Origin: JAAYYY01 sp964602995
GTDB taxonomy: Bacteria > Chloroflexota > Anaerolineae > Promineifilales > Promineifilaceae
DNA length: 17,683 bases
Direction: 5' to 3'
Assembly (NCBI GenBank): GCA_964602995.1
Contig: CAZRTM010000091.1
Span: 1-17,683 of the forward strand
Below are positions 9,740 to 15,336 of this stretch, piece by piece. A program made the translations under genes and the position numbers. The notes under the pieces were generated by a model. That model saw nothing but the letters and a program-made list of their open reading frames with translations. It ran no database searches and was not told the DNA's origin. How positions within the stretch are numbered: position 1 is the first letter of the stretch; every line of letters begins with the position of its first letter.

Positions 9740-9970
9740 TCATTTGCTGAGTTCACGGGGAAACTGTCCCCACATTTCTTTACGGGCTTCCTCAAGTTCC
9801 TTTTCAGTTATATTCACGCCTAGATCCGCCCATATGCCTTCTATACTATGCTGCCTGGATTTGGGCGTCTGCTTTTGTGCCAGAAACTCTACAAAGTGTA
9901 AGACTTCCTCCTGTTGTTCAGGAGGTAATGTTCTTAGCTTCTCCAGCACCATTTCTTCCACAGGCATCAT
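9740..9970 (-). CDS. DUF2281-family antitoxin-like protein (VapB-type), orphaned
   Basis: A 76-residue protein beginning MMPVEEMVLEKLRTLPPE and containing the WADLGV and MWGQFPRE segments typical of DUF2281 proteins. Members of this family are normally encoded just upstream of PIN-domain toxins and act as their antitoxins and autorepressors. A good ribosome site (GAGGAG, 6 bases before ATGATG) and an extended -10 promoter lie upstream. Either of the two consecutive ATGs could be the start. The charged, helical, EE/KE-rich composition fits a short toxin-binding protein. The frame looks intact, but only the toxin's C-terminal stub follows it, so its present role is unclear. It may still repress its own promoter or neutralise related toxins elsewhere (inference). 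Confidence 0.82.
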   Translation of the reverse strand: MMPVEEMVLEKLRTLPPEQQEEVLHFVEFLAQKQTPKSRQHSIEGIWADLGVNITEKELEEARKEMWGQFPRELSK

Positions 9971-10012
9971 CTGTTACTCCTCGTTTAATTACCCAACGTT
10001 CGCTTCGACAAG

Positions 10013-10021
10013 ATTATAGCA
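10013..10021 (-). promoter_or_regulatory. Extended -10 promoter of the antitoxin gene
   Basis: Read on the minus strand the site is TGCTATAAT, a perfect -10 hexamer (10018-10013) with the TGN extension, which can substitute for a weak -35; no good -35 hexamer was seen 16-18 bases upstream. Transcription would start near 10006, leaving a leader of about 35 bases to the ATG at 9970. Confidence 0.55.
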
Positions 10022-10034
10022 TATCTGCCACATT

Positions 10035-10157
10035 CTACTCTTTTACTCTCGACGAGAACTCGCCACTTCCCTGAACCTCATCCGCCAACATCTCCATCTC
10101 TCGGCGCCACGTCAGATCTTCTACGTGATAGCGCGAGATATGGCTGCGCCGATTGGT
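10035..10157 (-). other. Possible decayed gene fragment
   Basis: A minus-strand frame of 40 codons, open from just after an in-frame stop at about 10160 to the TAG at 10037-10035, reads SRYHVEDLTWRREMEML followed by ADEV. It is rich in Arg, Glu and aromatics like a normal helical protein, yet has no start codon near its upstream end and no ribosome site. I do not recognise the family. It could be the tail of a gene broken by rearrangement, or chance; it sits in the same disturbed stretch as the truncated toxin. Confidence 0.25.
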
Positions 10158-10159
10158 TG

Positions 10160-10188
10160 ATTAGAGAATTAGAGATTGGAGATTGGGG
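10160..10188. repeat. Degenerate short tandem repeat (ATTAGAGA / TTGGAGA)
   Basis: ATTAGAGA at 10160-10167 is repeated exactly at 10168-10175, then degenerates to TTGGAGA and TTGGGGT up to 10188. Similar low-complexity GATTGGAGATT tracts are often intergenic; here the tract lies just upstream of the possible gene fragment, between it and the end of the 224-residue gene. Confidence 0.5.
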
Positions 10189-10206
10189 TGTAGCCGCGCC
10201 GCCCCT

Positions 10207-10881
10207 TTAACTTTGCCCCACTTCCGCTGGCTGTAAATAAGGCAGTGTCCGGCTCACGTCACGCATGAGCTGTTCCAAACCTTCACGAAGGGCTTCGTCG
10301 AGGAGGCGTTCGGCAAGGGGGCTGCTGCGATCAAGGCGAGAGGGGCCGATCCATTGCTCGGTAAGGGAGCTGACCGGCGAGCGGCTGTTGCGCCGGTTGC
10401 TGGTCACCACGTAGGTCTTGGAGAGGAGCTGTCTGTTGCCAACAGTCAGGCGCGCTTTGAAGGCGATCTTTCCTTCGTCACGGCTGCGTACCACGTTCAT
10501 CAGCTCACCCTGCAGCAAGAAGCGCCCGGGTGGGACGGTGTCCCTTTCGCATTCGACCACTTCCGTGCCGGCGCTTTCCAGAGCATCACGCAGCTGCTCC
10601 TGGAACCAGGCCGAAACGCCACCGGTCTTGCGGATCCTGTCCAGCAAGTCGGCGTAGCTCAATTCGCCTTCGACGATGCCGTGCAGCTCGGAGGGAATGC
10701 GATCGAGGGCAAACGGTTTGACCAGCAACCGTGGCCTCTGTTGCCGTCCGGCAACCCGGGGTACAGTCAGCTCCTCCAGCGGCGAACTGTACAGGCGCCA
10801 GACCAGTTTGCTGGGATTGAGGACGATAAAAAAGATGCCCGCAACCAGGGCCAGAATGAGCAGGGCGACAATTTCTTCCAT
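10207..10881 (-). CDS. Membrane-anchored protein of unknown function
   Basis: A 224-residue protein whose first 20 or so residues (MEEIVALLILALVAGIFFIV) form a membrane anchor with a short exposed N-terminus. The remainder is soluble and charged. The central part (about 85-170) has the pattern of a helix ending in an amphipathic strand (EQLRDALESAGTEVV), then a FLLQGELMNV strand and a KIAFKARLTVGNRQLLSKTYVV strand pair. That pattern is reminiscent of YajG or ABC-transport auxiliary lipoprotein folds, although there is no lipobox Cys. This resemblance is only suggestive. The C-terminal 60 residues are helical. A GGTAGG-like site lies upstream of the ATG at 10881, in a small tandem repeat. It is a monocistronic-looking gene, convergent with the SARP gene and divergent from the PTS operon. 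Confidence 0.75.
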   Translation of the reverse strand: MEEIVALLILALVAGIFFIVLNPSKLVWRLYSSPLEELTVPRVAGRQQRPRLLVKPFALDRIPSELHGIVEGELSYADLLDRIRKTGGVSAWFQEQLRDALESAGTEVVECERDTVPPGRFLLQGELMNVVRSRDEGKIAFKARLTVGNRQLLSKTYVVTSNRRNSRSPVSSLTEQWIGPSRLDRSSPLAERLLDEALREGLEQLMRDVSRTLPYLQPAEVGQS

Positions 10882-10927
10882 CTACTGTTACCTACCTACT
10901 GTTACGTACTCCTCGTACTGTTGGTAC
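10882..10927. repeat. Three degenerate copies of a TACTGTT repeat before the anchored-protein gene
   Basis: CTACTGTTACCTAC (10882-10895) is followed directly by CTACTGTTACGTAC (10896-10909), and a third, shorter copy GTACTGTTGGTAC sits at 10915-10927. The first two are perfect apart from one base. They cover the translation-start side of the minus-strand gene ending at 10881, so they could be an operator or merely a slippage product. Confidence 0.5.
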
Positions 10928-11076
10928 GTGGCTGAATCTATTATTTATCCCTCCTGCCCACCCATGGTATGTGGGATGACTCAGAAAGGCGTAAGAAGAC
11001 ACGCTGTTGCAGGAGGCCACAGCAACAGACGCTGGACGTTGCCGGGCGCCATACCGTGGAAAATGCCATGCTTTTT

Positions 11077-11123
11077 GCACATATGTGAACATTTCGCACA
11101 TAAGTGAAGTATTTTGTTACAAT
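11077..11123 (+). promoter_or_regulatory. Operator pair and promoter of the PTS operon
   Basis: GCACATATGTGAA (11077-11089) and GCACATAAGTGAA (11096-11108) are direct repeats identical at 12 of 13 positions and spaced 19 bases start to start. The first contains the perfect palindrome CACATATGTG (11078-11087); the second is a one-mismatch version. A TACAAT -10 hexamer follows at 11118-11123, with only a poor -35 (TTCGCA, 19-base spacing), which suits a promoter needing an activator or controlled by a bound regulator. SorC-family proteins bind as tetramers to paired sites next to their own promoters, so the adjacent regulator is the likely binder (inference). Confidence 0.55.
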
Positions 11124-11195
11124 GGCGCTAATCGTATTCTCATCTTCGTGCCCAACATCGAGAGGTCCTTTCCGTAACAGCCTAAGACAATTCAG

Positions 11196-12158
11196 GTGGA
11201 TACAGAGGTGGAAGACCGTCTAACGTTACTGGCCTCCGTCGCAGACCTCTATTATTTGGAAAATCAAAGCCAAGAGAAGATTGCCCGCAAGTTCGGCTAC
11301 TCCCGTTCCGCAATCTCGCGTCTGCTCACAGAGGCCCGTCATAAAGGTGTTGTCGAGATTCACGTCAATTATCCGGTTCCCCGTAACAAGGAACTGGAAC
11401 GGCAACTGCGCCAACGTTTTGGACTGGCCACAGTCATCGTCGCCGAGCGCGGTCGCAGCGATTATCGCCAGATGCTGCGCAATCTGGGAAGGTTGGGCGC
11501 TTTCCATTTGTTGGAAGTGCTCTCGGATACGGCGACGTTGGGCGTTTCCTGGGGCACTGCCATTTTCGAGGTAGCCAATGCGCTGCCGCGGCGCTACATG
11601 CCCGATGTCAAGGTCGTGCAGATGCTAGGCTCCGCCGGGTATGGCGATCCGAACGTGGATGGTTCAGGTGTTGGGCGCGCTATCGCCGACCGCCTCAATT
11701 CGCATCATTTTGCCCTGGGTGCGCCGCTCATTGCTCGCGATGAAGTCACCCGCAACCTCTTCCTGCGCGAACCAAACATCAGCGTCTTTCTCCTCCTCTC
11801 GCTCTACGCCGATGTGGCGCTGGTCGGTATTGGTAGCGTCGAGTTAGGTCGCTCCAGCCTGCTGCGGACCGGTTACCTCAAGGAAGAGGAGATTCTGGAC
11901 ATCAAAGCCAGAGGAGCGGTAGGTCATATCTGTGCCCAGCACTTCGACGAGCAGGGGCAGATTCTCGACTGTGAGATTAACCGTCGCGTCATCGGCGTAG
12001 ATTTGCAAAAACTGGTGACCTCTGGCTGCCAAATCATAGGCGTGGCCGGTGGAAAGGTAAAGGCGCCGGCCATTCTGGGTGCGCTGCGCGGGAAATTCCT
12101 GGACAGCCTGGTGACTGACAGCGCCGCGGCCGAGGTCATTCTGGAATTGGATCAATAG
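11196..12158 (+). CDS. SorC-family sugar-responsive transcriptional regulator
   Basis: A 320-residue protein. A helix-turn-helix occupies about residues 24-50 (SQEKIARKFGYSRSAISRLL), followed by a sugar-phosphate-binding domain with the family's LGVSWGTAI, GSAGYGDPNVDG and VGIGSVELG segments and the C-terminal VAGGKVKAPAILGALRGK signature. SorC-family regulators control sugar or polyol uptake operons and respond to a phosphorylated substrate. The start is a GTG at 11196 with a poor ribosome site; a second in-frame GTG at 11208 is an alternative. It is the first gene of the operon, 16 bases before the HPr gene, so it is probably autoregulated. In enteric glucitol operons the repressor is instead a DeoR-type protein at the end of the operon, so control here is differently built. 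Confidence 0.92.
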   Translation: MDTEVEDRLTLLASVADLYYLENQSQEKIARKFGYSRSAISRLLTEARHKGVVEIHVNYPVPRNKELERQLRQRFGLATVIVAERGRSDYRQMLRNLGRLGAFHLLEVLSDTATLGVSWGTAIFEVANALPRRYMPDVKVVQMLGSAGYGDPNVDGSGVGRAIADRLNSHHFALGAPLIARDEVTRNLFLREPNISVFLLLSLYADVALVGIGSVELGRSSLLRTGYLKEEEILDIKARGAVGHICAQHFDEQGQILDCEINRRVIGVDLQKLVTSGCQIIGVAGGKVKAPAILGALRGKFLDSLVTDSAAAEVILELDQ

Positions 12159-12174
12159 CTTCCGTGAGACGACT

Positions 12175-12456
12175 ATGCCTTCAATCATTCTGACTGTTAA
12201 CCATGATGCCGGCCTGCACGCCCGTCCGCTCGCACAGTTCGTCAAAGTTGTGGGCGCCTTCGATGCAGAGGTGCAGGTGACCAATCTAAGCCGTGAGAAA
12301 GGGCCGTCCAACGGCGCAAGCCCGCTGAGCCTGTTACTGCTCGCCGTGACCAGAGGACAAAAAATCCTGGTCGAGGCCACGGGAGCAGAGGCGGAAGAGG
12401 TGTTAGAGGCGCTACGTGCGCTGGTCGAAAGCAATTTTGAGGATGAGAGGGAATGA
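12175..12456 (+). CDS. ptsH: HPr-like phosphocarrier protein
   Basis: 93 residues. The active-site signature GLHARPLAQFVK places the phosphorylatable histidine at residue 15, the same number as in classical HPr. The second half (NGASPLSLLLLAVTRGQKI) corresponds to the helix carrying the regulatory serine; Ser49 aligns with Ser46 of Firmicutes HPr but is followed by Pro, so HPr-kinase regulation is uncertain. The protein should carry phosphate from the EI encoded at the end of the operon to the EIIA encoded between them. The ribosome site (GTGAGAC) is weak. The stop codon overlaps the start of the GutM gene (positions 12453-12456), suggesting translational coupling. Confidence 0.92.
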   Translation: MPSIILTVNHDAGLHARPLAQFVKVVGAFDAEVQVTNLSREKGPSNGASPLSLLLLAVTRGQKILVEATGAEAEEVLEALRALVESNFEDERE

Positions 12457-12896
12457 TGCCAGATATTAGCTCCACCACGTTCGTGATCTTGTTAGGCGCC
12501 ATGGTTGTCATGTGGCTGGCCCAGTTTGCCCTTACCTATCGCCAGATGCGCGGTTTTTACCGTCGTCTGCGGCTGCTCAACAAGAAAGGGCTGACGGCTG
12601 TGGGCATGAATGGCGGTCGTTACCGGGGCCGCGCCTACGGTGTGCTGGTCGTGGATGAAGACAACCGCATCGCCCATGCCGAGAGCATGGGTGGCTGGAC
12701 CGTATTTGCCTCGCTACGGCCGGAACCTGACCTCGTGGGCATGAGCCTGCGCGAGGTCATCGAGAATGAAGAAACGCTCCCTGTCGCTGCCAAACTACGT
12801 GTTGCCTTTGCCAACGCTGCGCGTGATTTGCAGGCGGCGCGGGAGCAAGAATCGCCAGATAGCGTTCTCGCTGGTCAGCTTTCGTTGCAGACATGA
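12453..12896 (+). CDS. gutM: GutM-like glucitol operon regulator
   Basis: 147 residues. A single transmembrane helix at about 9-28 is followed by a basic stretch (YRQMRGFYRRLRLLNKKG), then a GRYRGRAYGVLVVDEDNRIAHAE strand region and SMGGWTVFASLRPEPDLVG. These match the GutM (SrlM) family in order and spacing, including the short length (enteric GutM is about 119 residues). GutM is known genetically as an activator of the glucitol operon; its membrane anchor suggests it senses or modulates the transporter rather than binding DNA by itself (inference). The start overlaps the HPr stop; two adjacent ATGs at 12453 and 12456 are both possible. The last 30 residues are a helical extension. Confidence 0.82.
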   Translation: MMPDISSTTFVILLGAMVVMWLAQFALTYRQMRGFYRRLRLLNKKGLTAVGMNGGRYRGRAYGVLVVDEDNRIAHAESMGGWTVFASLRPEPDLVGMSLREVIENEETLPVAAKLRVAFANAARDLQAAREQESPDSVLAGQLSLQT

Positions 12897-12930
12897 CCGG
12901 CATGCGGAAGGGGAGGTGTACGCTGTATTA

Positions 12931-13010
12931 GTAAGGAGGTGGCAATTGTAGAGAGTAGTGTAGTCGCGCTCGTCCAGTCGAAATGTTGCATTTGTTACCG
13001 GTCAAGTTGA
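12931..13010 (+). other. Intergenic gap with an unpaired strong Shine-Dalgarno site
   Basis: The 124-base gap between the GutM and EIIC genes holds AAGGAGGTGG at 12933-12942, a near-perfect anti-16S match. No ATG or usable GTG follows at normal spacing; the TTG at 12946 is followed at once by TAG. An open frame entered through the rare codon ATT at 12945 would give 21 codons ending at the TGA at 13008-13010 and containing KCCICY. Whether this is translated cannot be told from sequence. Confidence 0.3.
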
Positions 13011-13020
13011 GGGAGGAAAA

Positions 13021-13575
13021 ATGTTAGACACTCTTGTGTTCCTGGCTGAACACTTTATCGGTCTCTTCCAGAGAGGTGGTGAAGTGTTTGTCGGTCTGGT
13101 GACCGGCATCGTACCGTTGCTAATCATTCTGCTCACCTTTGTAAATGCGTTGATTACGCTCATCGGTCCCGAGCGCATCGACCGCGTTGGCGAGTGGGCA
13201 GCACGTGATGGGCTTATCTACTATCCCGTGCGCTATATCCTGCTACCCTTTCTCGCCGTCTTCTTTCTAACCAACCCCATGGCCTACACGATGGGACGCT
13301 TTTTGCCGGAGAAGTACAAGCCGGCCTTCTACGATGCAGCCGTTTCATATGTGCACCCACCGACGGGAATTTTCCCCCACATCAACCCGGGAGAGCTGTT
13401 TGTGTGGTTGGGAATTGCCGCGGGCATTGAAGCCCTGGGTCTTTCGGTGGTGCCGTTAGCAGTCCGCTATCTGCTGGTGGGATTGATCGTAATCTTCATC
13501 CGCGGCATCGTGACGGAACGCATCACCATGATTATGTGGGCACGCCGTGAAGCCGAAGCCCCGGCCACGGCCTAG
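13021..13575 (+). CDS. srlA: PTS glucitol/sorbitol-type EIIC membrane subunit
   Basis: 184 residues, about the length of enteric SrlA. There are four or five hydrophobic segments (about 24-47, 70-88, 128-150 and 152-172). Family segments seen are GIVPLLIILLTFVNALITLIG, FFLTNPMAYTMGRFLPEKYKP, GIFPHINPGELFVWLGIA and YLLVGLIVIFIRGIVTERIT. In enteric systems SrlA forms the N-terminal part of the membrane channel and pairs with the C-terminal channel part carried on SrlE. A strong ribosome site (GAGGGAGGAAAA) precedes the ATG. It is 20 bases upstream of the second channel gene. The exact polyol transported is not determined by this sequence. Confidence 0.93.
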   Translation: MLDTLVFLAEHFIGLFQRGGEVFVGLVTGIVPLLIILLTFVNALITLIGPERIDRVGEWAARDGLIYYPVRYILLPFLAVFFLTNPMAYTMGRFLPEKYKPAFYDAAVSYVHPPTGIFPHINPGELFVWLGIAAGIEALGLSVVPLAVRYLLVGLIVIFIRGIVTERITMIMWARREAEAPATA

Positions 13576-13595
13576 GCTATCATAGGAGGAAAGCA

Positions 13596-14138
13596 ATGGA
13601 TAAGCTTAACAGTTTTCTTGCTCGTCTAGGTCGCGCTGTCGGTGGTGTGGTTGGCGCTCTCTATCAGGCCGGCCGCGACGCTATTGACCAGATTATCGTC
13701 AACATCCTGCCGTTCATGGCCTTCATCGCCCTGGTAATCGGCATTATTCTGGAAACGGGCATCGGCGACGTGATTGCCAATGCTCTGGCTCCACTCGCAG
13801 GCAGCCTGGTTGGCTTGCTCGTGATCACACTGATCTGCGCCATCCCCATCCTCTCGCCGCTCCTGGGGCCTGGGGCGGTGATTGCCCAGGTGGTAGGAAC
13901 GCTCCTCGGCAGCACCCTGATTGCCAACGGCAGCATTCCCCCCAGCTATGCCCTGCCGGCGCTCTTTGCCATCAATCCCCAGGTAGGGTGCGACTTCATT
14001 CCAGTGGGCCTGGCGCTGGGTGAGGCCGAACCGGAAACAGTAGAGATAGGTGTGCCGGCTGTCCTCTTCTCGCGTGTGATTACCGGCCCCATCGCGGTGA
14101 TTATTGCCTTCTTCGCCAGCGTTGGACTGTACAGCTAA
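13596..14138 (+). CDS. PTS glucitol-type EIIC2 membrane subunit, split from EIIB
   Basis: 180 residues that correspond to the C-terminal membrane half of enteric SrlE. Segments present include ALYQAGRDAIDQIIVNILPF, then MAFIALVIGII, the PILSPLLGPGAVIAQVVGTL loop, SYALPALFAINPQVGCDFIP and VGLALGEAEPETVEIGVPAV. In E. coli this region is fused behind the EIIB domain on one polypeptide; here it is a separate gene with its own strong ribosome site (TAGGAGGAAAGCA). It also lies upstream rather than downstream of the EIIB gene. It should form the channel with the preceding EIIC gene product. The following 148-base gap contains a 14-bp inverted repeat. Confidence 0.92.
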   Translation: MDKLNSFLARLGRAVGGVVGALYQAGRDAIDQIIVNILPFMAFIALVIGIILETGIGDVIANALAPLAGSLVGLLVITLICAIPILSPLLGPGAVIAQVVGTLLGSTLIANGSIPPSYALPALFAINPQVGCDFIPVGLALGEAEPETVEIGVPAVLFSRVITGPIAVIIAFFASVGLYS

Positions 14139-14162
14139 GCCGGCTTTATGGTGAGGTTCAGG

Positions 14163-14197
14163 GATGGAGGTAGCGCTGGTTCTGCGCTACCTCCATC
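14163..14197. repeat. Perfect 14-bp inverted repeat between EIIC2 and EIIB genes
   Basis: GATGGAGGTAGCGC (14163-14176), a 7-base loop TGGTTCT and GCGCTACCTCCATC (14184-14197) form a perfect hairpin 24 bases after the EIIC2 stop. No T-run follows, so it is not a textbook terminator. It could stabilise or process the mRNA so that membrane and soluble subunits are made in different amounts, or partly stop transcription. Confidence 0.8.
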
Positions 14198-14286
14198 ACC
14201 TGCGCCTCTTTGAAATCTTACGGAAATGAATGAGGGTGCTGGTAGTTGCGCCCCTATGCATCAATGCGATTGGAGGTAACAGTCAA

Positions 14287-14853
14287 ATGTCCGAAAAGAA
14301 ATATCGTCGCGTGGAAATCGTCGCCGGCCCACGTGGTTGGGGTGGTCCGCTCATCATCGAACCGCGCCCTGGCAAAGACCTGATTTATTCTGTTACAGGT
14401 GGCGGCATCCACCCCGTAGCCCAGCACATTGCCGATCTTACCGGCGGCACTCCGTTTGACGGCTTCCGTTCCAAGCGCGACTTTGACGAGATTGCTGTGG
14501 CGGTGATCGACTGCGGCGGCACGGCACGGGTAGGCGTCTATCCCATGAAAGGTGTGCTGACCGTTGATATCTATCCGACAAAGCCTTCCGGACCACTCTT
14601 CCGCTTTATTAAAGAAGATAACTTCGTCTCCGGCGTAGGCCCGGACCAGGTGCGGCTTCTCGATGGCGAGGGCGAGGAGCTATCTGGCGTGGCAGCCGAA
14701 GAAACAGCGGCGGCCTCCGATGGAGCGGAGCCGGTAGCAGAGGCAACGGCGGCGCCGCCTAATGAACCAAAGCCGGCAGCGCCCCCTCCGGTGGAAGAAG
14801 GCGAGGCGCAGGATAAGAAGAAAGGATTTCTTGGCAGGCTCTTTGGGCGGTAG
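14287..14853 (+). CDS. srlE: PTS glucitol-type EIIB with long Ala/Pro/Glu tail
   Basis: 188 residues. The first 125 match the EIIB domain of enteric SrlE: VEIVAGPRGWGGPLIIEPRPG, AVIDCGGTARVGVYP and FIKEDNFVSGVGPDQV. Cys76 in VIDCGG is the phosphorylated residue. The start was placed at the ATG at 14287 because GGAGG lies 10 bases upstream; a longer in-frame start at 14230 adds residues unlike the family. After residue 130 comes a disordered, acidic Ala/Pro/Glu-rich segment of about 45 residues ending DKKKGFLGRLFGR, a basic amphipathic peptide. Because the usual covalent link to EIIC2 is missing, this tail may tether EIIB to the membrane or to EIIC (inference). Confidence 0.88.
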   Translation: MSEKKYRRVEIVAGPRGWGGPLIIEPRPGKDLIYSVTGGGIHPVAQHIADLTGGTPFDGFRSKRDFDEIAVAVIDCGGTARVGVYPMKGVLTVDIYPTKPSGPLFRFIKEDNFVSGVGPDQVRLLDGEGEELSGVAAEETAAASDGAEPVAEATAAPPNEPKPAAPPPVEEGEAQDKKKGFLGRLFGR

Positions 14854-14882
14854 CCGGTGCACTCTCGGTAGGACACCGCCCA
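14844..14882. repeat. Inverted repeat spanning the EIIB stop codon
   Basis: TGGGCGGT (14844-14851) pairs with ACCGCCCA (14875-14882) across a 23-base loop that itself can form a weak inner stem. The EIIB stop codon (14851-14853) lies at the end of the left arm. No T-run follows, so a termination role is not supported by sequence alone. Confidence 0.45.
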
Positions 14883-14893
14883 GTGTAAAGCCA

Positions 14894-14915
14894 GGTGCTC
14901 CGCTCTTGGAGCACC
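14894..14915. repeat. 8-bp perfect hairpin before the EIIA gene
   Basis: GGTGCTCC (14894-14901), loop GCTCTT, and GGAGCACC (14908-14915) form a perfect hairpin 17 bases upstream of the EIIA ATG at 14932. There is no following T-run, so it is more likely an mRNA structure in the EIIA leader than a terminator. Confidence 0.55.
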
Positions 14916-14931
14916 CAGACAGGACAGATAA

Positions 14932-15306
14932 ATGATCAAATTTGAGGCCAACGTTGTGGCCATTGGGCCGCTTGTTTCGGAGTTTCTTGACGAGAACATT
15001 GTGGTCCTGTTCGGGCAGAACGCGCCCCCCGAGCTGGCTGAGTTCAGCATTCTGCACGACGGGAACGGTAATGCCGTGCGCACGCCAGTCGTGCCAGGCG
15101 ATGCCGTGATTATCGATGACCGGCGTTTTATAGTGCTGGCCGTAGGAGACGTGGCCAACGACAACTTCAAGAACCTCGGCCATCTCGTGCTCAAGTTCAA
15201 TGGTGAACGAGAGGTAGAGATGCCGGGAGACGTGTGCGTGGAAAGGGAGCCTCTTCCACCCATTAACGTGGGTACGGTCATCCGCGTGGAGGGAGAAGGA
15301 GAGTAA
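14932..15306 (+). CDS. srlB: PTS glucitol/sorbitol-type EIIA
   Basis: 124 residues, the usual length of SrlB. The family segments are NIVVLFGQNAPPELAEFSILHDG, PGDAVIIDDRRFIVLAVGDVANDN and NLGHLVLKFNGEREVEMPGDVCV. His42 in FSILHDG sits where SrlB has its active histidine, which accepts phosphate from HPr and passes it to EIIB Cys76. The glucitol EIIA fold differs from those of other PTS families, and this sequence clearly belongs to it. A modest AGGA ribosome site precedes the start. It lies 78 bases after the EIIB stop, separated by the hairpin region, and 30 bases before the aldolase-like gene. Confidence 0.93.
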   Translation: MIKFEANVVAIGPLVSEFLDENIVVLFGQNAPPELAEFSILHDGNGNAVRTPVVPGDAVIIDDRRFIVLAVGDVANDNFKNLGHLVLKFNGEREVEMPGDVCVEREPLPPINVGTVIRVEGEGE

Positions 15307-15336
15307 CCATGCACCTGAGCGGAGAAACCTGGAATT

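Larger units (their letters stand above)
10882..11195. other. 314-bp intergenic region between divergent transcription units
   Basis: No gene is supported here. It contains, from left to right, the TACTGTT repeats; a weak hairpin with CTGTTGC at 11004-11010 pairing with GCAACAG at 11022-11028; the paired operator-like sites at 11077-11108; a -10-like hexamer at 11118-11123; and a leader of about 65 bases before the GTG at 11196. Nothing identifiable was seen at 10930-11000. Confidence 0.6.

Noticed and set aside
14163..14197. Rho-independent terminator
   Set aside because: The stem is strong but is followed by ACCTGCGCC rather than a T-run, and the genes on both sides belong to one transporter; recorded as an inverted repeat instead.
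14230..14286. Earlier in-frame ATG for the EIIB gene
   Set aside because: The extra 19 residues do not resemble EIIB N-termini, whereas the ATG at 14287 has a GGAGG site at suitable distance and begins just before the family's first conserved strand.
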